A program made the translations under genes and the position numbers. Positions 1 through 5,851 of a stretch of 13,741 nt of DNA are shown here, piece after piece. This stretch comes from Halothiobacillus neapolitanus (lineage in GTDB: Bacteria > Pseudomonadota > Gammaproteobacteria > Halothiobacillales > Halothiobacillaceae). Each line of letters begins with the position of its first letter. Position 1 is the stretch's first letter. The notes beneath the pieces were generated by a model. It had not been told where the DNA came from and made no database searches. It was given only the letters and a program-made list of their open reading frames with translations. The stretch covers positions 1-13,741 of the forward strand of contig DYMR01000029.1 in the NCBI GenBank assembly GCA_020721485.1, in the 5' to 3' direction.

Positions 1-30
1 ATTGCTCACTCCTGCACTGTAGGCAATTGC

Positions 31-87
31 TTGGATCGAGGACGATCCGACCGGCAGGAATCCGTTCTCCGACAAACGGAAACCTGC
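31..87 (+). other. Paired hairpins with exposed GGA motifs
   Basis: The first hairpin pairs GGATCG (33-38) with CGATCC (43-48) around the loop AGGA, and can extend by a U-G and a U-A pair. The second pairs GCAGG (54-58) with CCTGC (83-87), then, after a 2x2 A-A internal loop, TCCGTT (61-66) with AACGGA (75-80). Five Ts follow at 94-98, six bases beyond the stem, so this is a poor intrinsic terminator. It may be the 3' part of an RNA that starts left of the window; no Rfam family is recognised by eye. Confidence 0.3.
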
Positions 88-163
88 GCGCTGTTTTTGT
101 GTGATTGTTGAGCCACACATTCAAACAAGACTCGGTATTCTTCACGGATCGATGGATTTGGTC

Positions 164-181
164 AATCAATCTGAATTGATT
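164..181. promoter_or_regulatory. AT-rich inverted repeat, possible operator
   Basis: AATCAAT (164-170) and ATTGATT (175-181) form a perfect 7-bp inverted repeat around CTGA. It lies about 45 bases upstream of the candidate moaE promoter, so it could be a binding site for a dimeric regulator. It does not match the FNR consensus (TTGAT-N4-ATCAA) or another site I can name, and the region is AT-rich enough for chance to be a real alternative. Confidence 0.25.
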
Positions 182-225
182 TACGATCACTTTATTCGAT
201 CATGAACCCTCGCGAGTCGCAAGAA

Positions 226-253
226 TCTACATCAGGCCGCACTAATATACAAT
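226..253 (+). promoter_or_regulatory. Candidate sigma-70 promoter for moaE-moeA-moaC
   Basis: TCTACA (226-231, four of six matches to TTGACA) and TACAAT (248-253, five of six matches to TATAAT) are separated by 16 bases. Transcription would start near 260 and give a leader of about 100 bases before moaE. It is the best match in the upstream stretch, but this is reading by eye without a scoring model. Confidence 0.35.
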
Positions 254-316
254 CCGCACCATCCCTGAGTGTTTCTATGGGTCATTAAAAGATTTCTGGC
301 ATTCATCGAAGGCGGT

Positions 317-343
317 GGGTGTTGGGTTCGTGGCGGGCGTGGG
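317..343 (+). promoter_or_regulatory. G-tract cluster in moaE leader
   Basis: Four GGG runs (317-319, 324-326, 335-337, 341-343) are separated by loops of 4, 8 and 3 bases, ending 18 bases before the moaE start codon. On the transcript this could fold as a G-quadruplex, although the middle loop is longer than the usual seven-base limit. It may simply reflect G-rich sequence. Confidence 0.25.
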
Positions 344-361
344 TTCTTTGCTAGGTAAGCT

Positions 362-838
362 ATGAAAATTGTCGTTCAGGACGCTGATTTTGATGTGAAT
401 TCAGAGTTGAGCGAGTTGCGCGCACGCTGCGCGCATGTGGGCGCCGTGGCCTGTTTTTTGGGTACGGTGCGCGATATGAATGAATCGCGCGATGTCGCGG
501 CGTTGAGCTTGGAGCATTATCCGGGCATGACCGAGCGCGCGTTGCAGCGGGTGGCGGAGGAGGCGCAAAGCCGATGGCCCGTCGCGGGGGTGACGATTGT
601 GCACCGCATCGGGGAGCTGTTTCCGTCGGATCAAATTGTGCTGGTCGCGGTGGCGAGCGCGCATCGGCACGACGCGCTGAGCGCGTGCAGTTTCATGATG
701 GATTACTTGAAAACCCATGCGCCGTTCTGGAAAAAAGAGACGGATCCCGCGGGCGCGGCGTGTTGGGTGGATGCGCGCGAGAGCGATGAGCAGGCGCGGG
801 CGCGCTGGTTCGCGGAATTTCCGCCGACGGCCATTTGA
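362..838 (+). CDS. moaE: Molybdopterin synthase catalytic subunit MoaE
   Basis: MoaE is the large subunit of cytoplasmic molybdopterin synthase. With thiocarboxylated MoaD it places two sulfurs on cyclic pyranopterin monophosphate to form molybdopterin. The 158-residue protein is near the usual 150. It shows LEHYPGMTE (about residues 50-58), RWP..GVTIVHRIGEL, SAHR (99-102), and MMDYLKTHAPFWKKE with K117 and K124 in the positions of the catalytic lysines K119 and K126 of the E. coli enzyme. The near-C-terminal WVDARESD block is also typical. AGG at 353-355 supports the ATG. The partner gene moaD is not beside it. The stop overlaps an ATG (TGATG) that opens a 15-codon frame leading to moeA, so coupling with moeA is likely. 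Confidence 0.96.
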   Translation: MKIVVQDADFDVNSELSELRARCAHVGAVACFLGTVRDMNESRDVAALSLEHYPGMTERALQRVAEEAQSRWPVAGVTIVHRIGELFPSDQIVLVAVASAHRHDALSACSFMMDYLKTHAPFWKKETDPAGAACWVDARESDEQARARWFAEFPPTAI

Positions 839-885
839 TGGCCTTTTTGATTGCGCGGACACGGGTTGAGTTGAGGTTGATTTGA
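838..885 (+). CDS. 15-codon frame bridging moaE and moeA
   Basis: An ATG at 838 overlaps the moaE stop (TGATG). It opens a frame of 15 codons, MAFLIARTRVELRLI, whose TGA at 883-885 in turn overlaps the moeA ATG at 885 (again TGATG). No Shine-Dalgarno is obvious for the small frame; moeA itself has GAGG at 873-876, eight bases before its ATG. The frame may serve as a translational relay and not as a peptide gene. It could also be coincidence, because a 46-base gap with suitable phase would give this often enough. Confidence 0.25.
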   Translation: MAFLIARTRVELRLI

Positions 886-2090
886 TGGAATCTCTGTTGA
901 GCGCCCAGCGCCGTTTGTTGGCGCAAATGCCGACCTTGACGGCGCAGGACATTCTGCCCTTGCTGGCCGCCGAAGGCCGCATTCTGGCGGGCGATGTGCG
1001 GGCGACTGTGGATGTCCCACCGGCTGCGGTGAGTTTATTTGATGGGTATGCGCTCCAAGCGCCCGCAGCGGTGGGGCTGCACGGGGCGGTGCTCGGTACT
1101 TCGTTTGCGGGCGAGGCACCGGGTGTTTTGCCGAATCTGGCGGGCTTTTGGCGTATTTTTACCGGCGCGGTGTTGCCTGAAGGCGCCAATGCGGTGGTGG
1201 CGCAAGAATCGACCGCGTGCGATTCGGCGGATCAAGTGGTGCTGAACGAGGCGATGAAGCCGGGCGCGGGGGTGCGTCCGCAAGGGGCGGATAGCCGCTG
1301 CGGCGCGGTGGTGCTGGCGGCTGGGCATCGGCTGGATCCGGGCGCGCTGGCCTTGCTGGCTTCCGTGGGCGTGGCGGAAGTGGCGGTGGTGCGCCGTCCT
1401 CGCGTGGCGGTGTTCACCACGGGCGATGAGCTGGTTCCGCCCGGAATGCCCTTGCCGTTCGGCAAAATTTACAATGCGAATCACCCCCTGTTGTGCGCGG
1501 CGTTGACGCGATTGGGTGCGGAAGTCGTCGATATGGGCGTGTTGCCGGATGATTTGGCCGCCATTCAATCGGCGTTGTCCGCGCAGGCGGGGCAGGTGGA
1601 TTTGCTGCTGACTTCGGGCGGGGTTTCCGTGGGCGATGCCGATTTGGTGCGCGCGGCGGTGGCTTCGCTCGGCGTGATTGATGCGTGGCGGGTGTTTTTG
1701 AAGCCCGGTAAGCCCTTGGCGTATGGCCGCGTGGGAACGACCCCGTTTATTGGTTTGCCGGGGAATCCGGTGTCTACCTTTGTGACTTTTCAGTTGTTTG
1801 TGCGCCCCGCGTTGCGGGCGATGCAGGGGGCGGATGCGGGTTTGGATCTGCCGCCGGTGCAACTTCCCTTGGCCGAGGCGTGGCGCTCGGGGGATCGACC
1901 GGAGTTTGTGCGCGTGCGACGGGTGCGTGCGGCCGCCGGCGAGACGGCCTTGGCGGTATTCCCGAATCAAAATTCCGGCCTGCTTAGCTCATTGGCCTGG
2001 GCGGATGGCGTGGCCTTGATTCCGCCCGATGTGCCGCTGCCGGCGGGGGCGATGGTGGATTATTTTCCGTTTGAGGGCTGGTTATCATGA
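885..2090 (+). CDS. moeA: Molybdopterin molybdenumtransferase MoeA
   Basis: MoeA inserts molybdate into adenylylated molybdopterin in the cytoplasm, releasing active molybdenum cofactor. The 401-residue product matches the family length of about 400-410. Visible blocks are FDGYA (52-56), [15 protein letters not shown] (91-105), [12 protein letters not shown] (176-187), the NANHPLL turn (198-203), the MoCF-type [11 protein letters not shown] (241-251), [10 protein letters not shown] (272-281) and GLPGNPVS (290-297); a MoeA C-terminal barrel follows. The ATG at 885 is preferred over the TTG just before it because GAGG sits eight bases upstream of the ATG. The usual SAMDGYA segment reads SLFDGYA here. 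It overlaps moaC by four bases (ATGA). Confidence 0.96.
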   Translation: MESLLSAQRRLLAQMPTLTAQDILPLLAAEGRILAGDVRATVDVPPAAVSLFDGYALQAPAAVGLHGAVLGTSFAGEAPGVLPNLAGFWRIFTGAVLPEGANAVVAQESTACDSADQVVLNEAMKPGAGVRPQGADSRCGAVVLAAGHRLDPGALALLASVGVAEVAVVRRPRVAVFTTGDELVPPGMPLPFGKIYNANHPLLCAALTRLGAEVVDMGVLPDDLAAIQSALSAQAGQVDLLLTSGGVSVGDADLVRAAVASLGVIDAWRVFLKPGKPLAYGRVGTTPFIGLPGNPVSTFVTFQLFVRPALRAMQGADAGLDLPPVQLPLAEAWRSGDRPEFVRVRRVRAAAGETALAVFPNQNSGLLSSLAWADGVALIPPDVPLPAGAMVDYFPFEGWLS

Positions 2091-2572
2091 GCAATACCCC
2101 GGTTTTGACCCATCTGGATGAGCACGGCGCGGCGCGGATGGTGGATGTGGGCGATAAAGAACATACCCACCGCGTGGCGCGGGCGGAATCGTTTATCCGC
2201 ATGCAGCCGGAAACTTTGGCGCTGATCGTCTCCGGTGGGCACAAAAAGGGCGATGTGCTCGCCGTGGCGCGGGTCGCGGGCATTATGGCGGCGAAAAAAA
2301 CTTGGGAATTGATTCCCATGTGTCACCCGTTATTGCTGACCAAGGTGTCGGTGCAGCTCACGCCGGATCATGAGCAATCGGGGGTGTATATCTTGGCGGA
2401 ATGCGGTTTGCAGGGGCAAACCGGCGTTGAGATGGAAGCCTTGACCGCCGCGTCGGTGGCCGCGCTCACTCTGTACGATATGTGCAAGGCGGTGGATCGC
2501 GGGATGGAGATTGAGATGACGCGCTTGGTGGAAAAGCGCGGAGGAAAATCGGGCACTTGGCAGCGTGAATGA
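2087..2572 (+). CDS. moaC: Cyclic pyranopterin monophosphate synthase MoaC
   Basis: MoaC converts the MoaA product 3',8-cyclo-7,8-dihydro-GTP to cyclic pyranopterin monophosphate. The 161-residue length equals that of E. coli MoaC. It carries [17 protein letters not shown] near the N-terminus, [22 protein letters not shown] (about 49-70), the substrate-pocket motif IPMCHPL (76-82), [15 protein letters not shown] and [12 protein letters not shown] (129-140), in which D131 and K134 correspond to the conserved active-site Asp and Lys. The start overlaps the moeA stop by four bases, so the two are probably translationally coupled. It is the last gene of the operon; a strong intrinsic terminator begins 44 bases after the stop. 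Confidence 0.97.
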   Translation: MSNTPVLTHLDEHGAARMVDVGDKEHTHRVARAESFIRMQPETLALIVSGGHKKGDVLAVARVAGIMAAKKTWELIPMCHPLLLTKVSVQLTPDHEQSGVYILAECGLQGQTGVEMEALTAASVAALTLYDMCKAVDRGMEIEMTRLVEKRGGKSGTWQRE

Positions 2573-2615
2573 GCCGGTGCGGCGTGGTCGCTGGGGATTC
2601 GGTGAGTTTTTATGG

Positions 2616-2644
2616 AAATAGCGCTTGCACCGCGCTATTTTTTT
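2616..2644 (+). terminator. Intrinsic terminator after moaC
   Basis: AAATAGCGC (2616-2624) and GCGCTATTT (2632-2640) form a perfect 9-bp inverted repeat with a seven-base loop. The right arm runs directly into further Ts, giving an uninterrupted T7 tract (2638-2644). This is a classical rho-independent terminator and separates the moaE-moeA-moaC transcript from moaA. Because the A-tract also lies on the left, some bidirectional activity is possible. Confidence 0.85.
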
Positions 2645-2855
2645 CGCTATCGTTATTTCCGTTGGTACCTATCGGGCTAACCCATGCGAACGCCTGCACA
2701 CCGCGTTTGATCGAGTTCAAGGCACTCCGACCGCTGAGAACTCCTGCGGCTCCCGCAGTCAAAGAGGGGCAATTCCGCCAAAATTTTTTCAGGCGGTGGT
2801 TTTATGAGCGCGAACACCGCCCGGTGGATCGCGCTCCCTGTGCTGGGTGTGAGCT
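2645..2855 (+). promoter_or_regulatory. Structured leader of moaA
   Basis: This 211-base gap holds no convincing protein gene. CTGCGG (2744-2749) and CCGCAG (2753-2758) form a tight 6-bp hairpin with a three-base loop. Further on, CCGCC (2775-2779) can pair with GGCGG (2792-2796), while an overlapping GGCGGTG (2792-2798) can instead pair with CACCGCC (2815-2821); the two hairpins exclude each other. moaA leaders of gammaproteobacteria often carry the Moco RNA motif, a molybdenum cofactor-responsive element, so this is the first hypothesis. I cannot match the motif by eye and no clear sigma-70 promoter is visible. Confidence 0.35.
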
Positions 2856-2863
2856 ATGTCTGA
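2804..2863 (+). CDS. 19-codon upstream frame overlapping moaA
   Basis: An ATG at 2804 opens a 19-codon frame, MSANTARWIALPVLGVSYV, whose stop lies eight bases inside moaA in another frame. It is preceded by the GGCGGTGG segment of the leader hairpin, a weak Shine-Dalgarno at best. Its ribosomes would stop over the moaA start, which would allow coupling or a leader-peptide effect. The peptide resembles nothing I recognise. Chance occurrence is quite possible. Confidence 0.2.
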   Translation: MSANTARWIALPVLGVSYV

Positions 2864-3842
2864 ACTGATCGATCCCTTTGGTCGCCGCATTGATTATTTG
2901 CGGCTCTCGGTGACGGATCGTTGCGATCTGCGCTGCTTTTATTGCATGCCCGAAGGCTTTAAGGATTTCGAAGAACCCGAGCACTGGCTGACGGTGGCCG
3001 AACTGGAGCGCATGCTCGGGATTATGGCGGACATGGGCTTGCGCCGCGTGCGATTGACCGGCGGTGAACCGCTGGTGCGTAAAGGCGTGGTCGAAATCGC
3101 CCGCACGCTGGGCGGAATGTCGGGCGTGCGCGATATTGCGTTGTCCACCAACGCGACCCGGCTGGCGCCGATGGCGCGGGATTTGCGCGCGGCGGGCGTC
3201 AATCGCCTGAATGTCAGCCTCGATACGCTCGATGCGGCGCGATTCAAACAAATCACTCAAGGCAAACTCGAAAAAGTATTGGATGGCCTGATGGCCGCCA
3301 AAGACGCCGGGTTTTCGCCGATCAAAATCAACATGGTGGTGATGAAGGGCATCAACGAGGCGGATGTCGAATCGGTGCTGGAATTTTGTATCGCCCACGG
3401 CTTCGTGTTGCGCCTGATCGAAACCATGCCGATGGGCGACACAGGGCGGGATGCGGTCGATCATTATGTCAGCCTGCAAACCATCAAACAGCGCTTGGCG
3501 GATCGCTATACGCTGTTGCCGGTGATTAACCCGGTCGATGGCGCGGGGCCGGCGCGGTATCTGCAAATTGCGGGCACCGAAACGCAGATCGGCTTCATTA
3601 CCCCGATGTCGGAGCATTTTTGCGGCACTTGCAATCGCGTGCGCTTGGCGGTGGATGGCACGATGTACCTCTGTTTGGGGCAGGAACACCACTTCTCTTT
3701 CCGCCCCTTGCTGCGCAAAGGCATTCCCGATGATGAGCTCAAGGCGGCACTGATTAGCGCGATTGGCCTGAAGCCGGAACGGCACGAATTTCAGGATAAG
3801 CCGGAAAAGGTGATTCGCTTCATGTCGATGACGGGGGGCTGA
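2856..3842 (+). CDS. moaA: GTP 3',8-cyclase MoaA (radical SAM)
   Basis: MoaA uses a radical-SAM [4Fe-4S] cluster to rearrange GTP to 3',8-cyclo-7,8-dihydro-GTP, the first step of molybdenum cofactor synthesis. The 328-residue protein has the family length. The N-terminal SAM cluster motif is C23-x3-C27-x2-C30 within TDRCDLRCFYCMP. RLTGGEPLVRKG (66-77) is the SAM-binding GGEP block, and NVSLDTLD is also typical. The second cluster, which holds substrate, uses C256-x2-C259-x13-C273 (HFCGTCNR and LCLG). The chain ends in MSMTGG, keeping the functional C-terminal double glycine. It lies apart from the other moa genes, behind a terminator and its own leader, so it is probably regulated separately. 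Confidence 0.97.
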   Translation: MSELIDPFGRRIDYLRLSVTDRCDLRCFYCMPEGFKDFEEPEHWLTVAELERMLGIMADMGLRRVRLTGGEPLVRKGVVEIARTLGGMSGVRDIALSTNATRLAPMARDLRAAGVNRLNVSLDTLDAARFKQITQGKLEKVLDGLMAAKDAGFSPIKINMVVMKGINEADVESVLEFCIAHGFVLRLIETMPMGDTGRDAVDHYVSLQTIKQRLADRYTLLPVINPVDGAGPARYLQIAGTETQIGFITPMSEHFCGTCNRVRLAVDGTMYLCLGQEHHFSFRPLLRKGIPDDELKAALISAIGLKPERHEFQDKPEKVIRFMSMTGG

Positions 3843-3931
3843 TGGGCGGTGCGCGGTCGGTTTGGGATGGATTTTTGAGTTGACCGGGTATTTGCGTTGA
3901 CTTGGGTTTATACCTGTCCGCCGCCGGGCGG

Positions 3932-3940
3932 TGATAGACT
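3932..3940 (+). promoter_or_regulatory. Candidate extended -10 promoter for pcnB
   Basis: TGATAGACT (3932-3940) fits an extended -10 element (TGn followed by TAGACT, four of six matches). No good -35 lies at the right distance; two TTGAC hexamers at 3880 and 3897 are too far upstream. A CCGCC/GGCGG hairpin (3918-3931) sits just before it without a following T-tract, so it is not a terminator for moaA. Start of transcription would be near 3947, giving a short leader of about 32 bases. Confidence 0.3.
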
Positions 3941-3978
3941 GCCTGCCAATTTCATCCGCCCGTTAGAGCCGATTCACC

Positions 3979-5325
3979 TTGTATTCTGATCGCCCTGAGC
4001 CTGTTCATATTTCTGCCGCCGAGCATGGCATCACGCCCGAGCGGATCAGCCACCATGCGTTAACCGTGCTGCAACGCCTGCATGAGCAGGGGTATGGCGC
4101 GTATTTGGTGGGCGGTGCCGTGCGGGATGCGCTGGTGGGGCAGGTGCCCAAAGATTTCGATGTGGTGACGGACGCCCGCCCAGAACAGGTGCGGGCGTTG
4201 TTTCGTCATGCGCGCATCATCGGGCGGCGGTTTCGCATCGTGCATGTGATTTTTGGCCATGAAGTGATCGAGGTGACGACCTTCCGGGGCGGCGATGACG
4301 AGGCGGTGCGGCGTTCCGATCAAGGTCGAATCCTGCGGGACAATGTGTTCGGCACGCTGGAAGAAGATGTGTGGCGGCGCGATTTTGCCTGCAATGCCTT
4401 GTATTACGATTTTGCCACCGAAGAAATCATTGATTTTGTTCAGGGTTGGCAGGATGTGGCGGCGGGTCGCCTGCGGCTGATTGGCAATCCGCAAACGCGC
4501 TATCAAGAGGATCCGGTGCGGATGCTGCGCGCCGCGCGGTTTGCCGCCAAACTGAAATTTTCGCTCACGGAAGAGACGGCGGCGGCGATTTATCCGGCGC
4601 GCCATTTGTTGAAAGATATTGCGCCGGCGCGCTTGTTCGATGAATCGATCAAGTTATTCCAGGGCGGCTACGGCTGGGCGGCGTTCGAGCAGTTGCGCGC
4701 GATGGATTTGTTCGGCTTTTTGTTTGGCGGGCTGGATGAGCTGCTCAACCGCGACTATGACCGCATTGCGGCCTTGATCGAGCAAGTTCTGCGCGGCACC
4801 GATGAACGGGTCGCGGCGCAGTTGCCGGTCAATCCCGCGTTTTTGTTTGCCGGCTTGCTTTGGGCGGATTTGAGCCGGCGGCGCGAATTTTGGCTGCATC
4901 AGCGGGTGGATTCCGAAACGGCGCTGGCGGTTGCGGCCGATGAGGTGATTTCGGCGGCGGTACGGCAAGTGGCCATTCCCCGCCGATTGACCGATCTGAT
5001 GCGGGTGTTGTGGTCGTTGCAGCCCTCGTTGGAGAAACTGGGTCAAGGCATGGCGCAGGGCGTGCCGTTGGCGCAGCTTTCCTCGGATCACAAGCATCTA
5101 TTGGCGCATGCGTGGTTTCGCGCGGGCTTGGATTTTCTGTGTTTGCGGTCGGCGGTGGGCGAGGTGGCGGAAGCGACTTGCGCCTTCTGGCGGCAGTACG
5201 CTCCGGCGCGCGACGCGCAGGGCGGCGAGGCGATTCCCACGCATCTGCCGGAAGATTTCGCGCCGCATGGGGGTTTGCCGGATCGCCCCCGTCGGGCGCG
5301 GCAGCGGCGTCCGCGTCGCGGGTGA
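3979..5325 (+). CDS. pcnB: Poly(A) polymerase I PcnB
   Basis: PcnB adds poly(A) tails to RNA 3' ends and so promotes their decay. The class II nucleotidyltransferase core shows LVGGAVRDALVG (43-54) and KDFDVVTDA (58-66) with catalytic D59 and D61. It then has ILRDNVFGTLEEDVWRRDF (118-136), which separates poly(A) polymerases from CCA-adding enzymes, and RYQEDPVRMLRAARFAAKL (174-192). The tail is arginine-rich (RRARQRRPRRG), as in E. coli PcnB. A stop codon at 3964-3966 limits the frame, and no ATG or GTG precedes the core; the only early candidates are TTG at 3979 and ATT at 4009. The first GTG, at 4066, would leave only a short lead into the core. No Shine-Dalgarno is clear. E. coli pcnB starts at AUU, which keeps expression low, so weak initiation may be shared. 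The stop overlaps folK. Confidence 0.95.
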   Translation: MYSDRPEPVHISAAEHGITPERISHHALTVLQRLHEQGYGAYLVGGAVRDALVGQVPKDFDVVTDARPEQVRALFRHARIIGRRFRIVHVIFGHEVIEVTTFRGGDDEAVRRSDQGRILRDNVFGTLEEDVWRRDFACNALYYDFATEEIIDFVQGWQDVAAGRLRLIGNPQTRYQEDPVRMLRAARFAAKLKFSLTEETAAAIYPARHLLKDIAPARLFDESIKLFQGGYGWAAFEQLRAMDLFGFLFGGLDELLNRDYDRIAALIEQVLRGTDERVAAQLPVNPAFLFAGLLWADLSRRREFWLHQRVDSETALAVAADEVISAAVRQVAIPRRLTDLMRVLWSLQPSLEKLGQGMAQGVPLAQLSSDHKHLLAHAWFRAGLDFLCLRSAVGEVAEATCAFWRQYAPARDAQGGEAIPTHLPEDFAPHGGLPDRPRRARQRRPRRG

Positions 5326-5822
5326 TGGCGGTGTCGGACGCCCGCTCCGTCGAGGCCTTTGTGGCGCTCGGGAGTAATCTCAGTGATCCGGTGCAGCAAA
5401 TTCGTGCCGCATTTTCGGCGTTGTCGCGCTTGCCCGGCACCTCGGTCGTCGAGGTGTCTGCGCTGTACGCCAACCCGCCCATCGGGCCGCAAGATCAGCC
5501 GGAATTCGTGAACGCGGTGGCGCGTCTGCGCACCACGCTGTCTGCCCAAGGTTTATTGGCCGAACTCAAAACTTTGGAGTCCGCCGCCGGACGGCAGGGC
5601 GCGCGGCACTGGGGCGAGCGGGTGTTGGATCTTGATTTGCTGACCTATGCGGACGAGCAGAGCGCCGATCCGACGCTGTTGTTGCCCCATCCGGGCATTG
5701 CCTCGCGCCGATTTGTTTTAGTGCCTTGGTTGGATATTGCGCCGGATGCCCGTCTGCCGGATGGTCGCCGAATTGCGGCATTGCTGGCCGATGCGCCGGC
5801 GCATCCCTTGCGGCGCTTGTGA
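5325..5822 (+). CDS. folK: HPPK, folate pyrophosphokinase FolK
   Basis: FolK (2-amino-4-hydroxy-6-hydroxymethyldihydropteridine pyrophosphokinase) transfers pyrophosphate from ATP to hydroxymethyl-dihydropterin, just before dihydropteroate synthesis in the folate pathway. From the ATG at 5325, which overlaps the pcnB stop (TGATG), the protein has 165 residues, against 159 in E. coli. It shows FVALGSNLSDP (12-22), the loop motif NPPIGPQDQPEFVNAV (50-65), RHWGERVLDLDLLTY (94-108) with the two Mg-binding aspartates D102 and D104, and LPHPGIASRRFVLVPW (120-135). A GTG one codon upstream is an alternative start. The reading frame is open far upstream, but that part overlaps pcnB and is not conserved. 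pcnB-folK-panB order is common in gammaproteobacteria. Confidence 0.95.
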   Translation: MAVSDARSVEAFVALGSNLSDPVQQIRAAFSALSRLPGTSVVEVSALYANPPIGPQDQPEFVNAVARLRTTLSAQGLLAELKTLESAAGRQGARHWGERVLDLDLLTYADEQSADPTLLLPHPGIASRRFVLVPWLDIAPDARLPDGRRIAALLADAPAHPLRRL

Positions 5823-5851
5823 CTGCGAACACGCAGCGGGAGAACAACGAA

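Larger units (their letters stand above)
1..361. other. Non-coding upstream region of moaE
   Basis: No reading frame of useful length or recognisable protein is present on either strand, and positions 100-300 are clearly more AT-rich than the genes that follow. The stretch holds two hairpin-forming segments near the left edge, a 7-bp inverted repeat at 164-181, a candidate promoter at 226-253 and a run of G-tracts at 311-343. No moaD-like frame lies ahead of moaE, where that gene often sits. The start codon of moaE is preceded by AGG at 353-355 with a six-base spacer. Confidence 0.6.

Noticed and set aside
54-98. Hairpin plus T5 as an intrinsic terminator of a gene left of the window
   Set aside because: Six bases separate stem and Ts, and the stem has an internal loop, so termination would be weak.
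1035-1970. 311-codon frame on the - strand across moeA
   Set aside because: Antisense shadow of moeA with repetitive His/Arg/Gln content and no family resemblance.
2569-2868. 99-codon + frame opening at an ATGA overlap with the moaC stop and ending 13 bases inside moaA
   Set aside because: It runs straight through the intrinsic terminator, has no recognisable domain, no ribosome-binding site of its own and an odd composition. A chance frame in GC-rich DNA is the simpler reading.
2802-3785. 327-codon frame on the - strand across moaA
   Set aside because: It is the mirror of moaA codon bias, with high His, Arg and Gln and no domain. The + strand product is a clear MoaA.
3918-3931. CCGCC/GGCGG hairpin after moaA as a terminator
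   Set aside because: No T-tract follows on the + strand, and a candidate extended -10 lies directly downstream.
5010-5324. Possible N-terminal extension of FolK by about 105 residues
   Set aside because: This part overlaps pcnB in another frame. FolK proteins begin near the ATG at 5325, which forms a TGATG junction with the pcnB stop.
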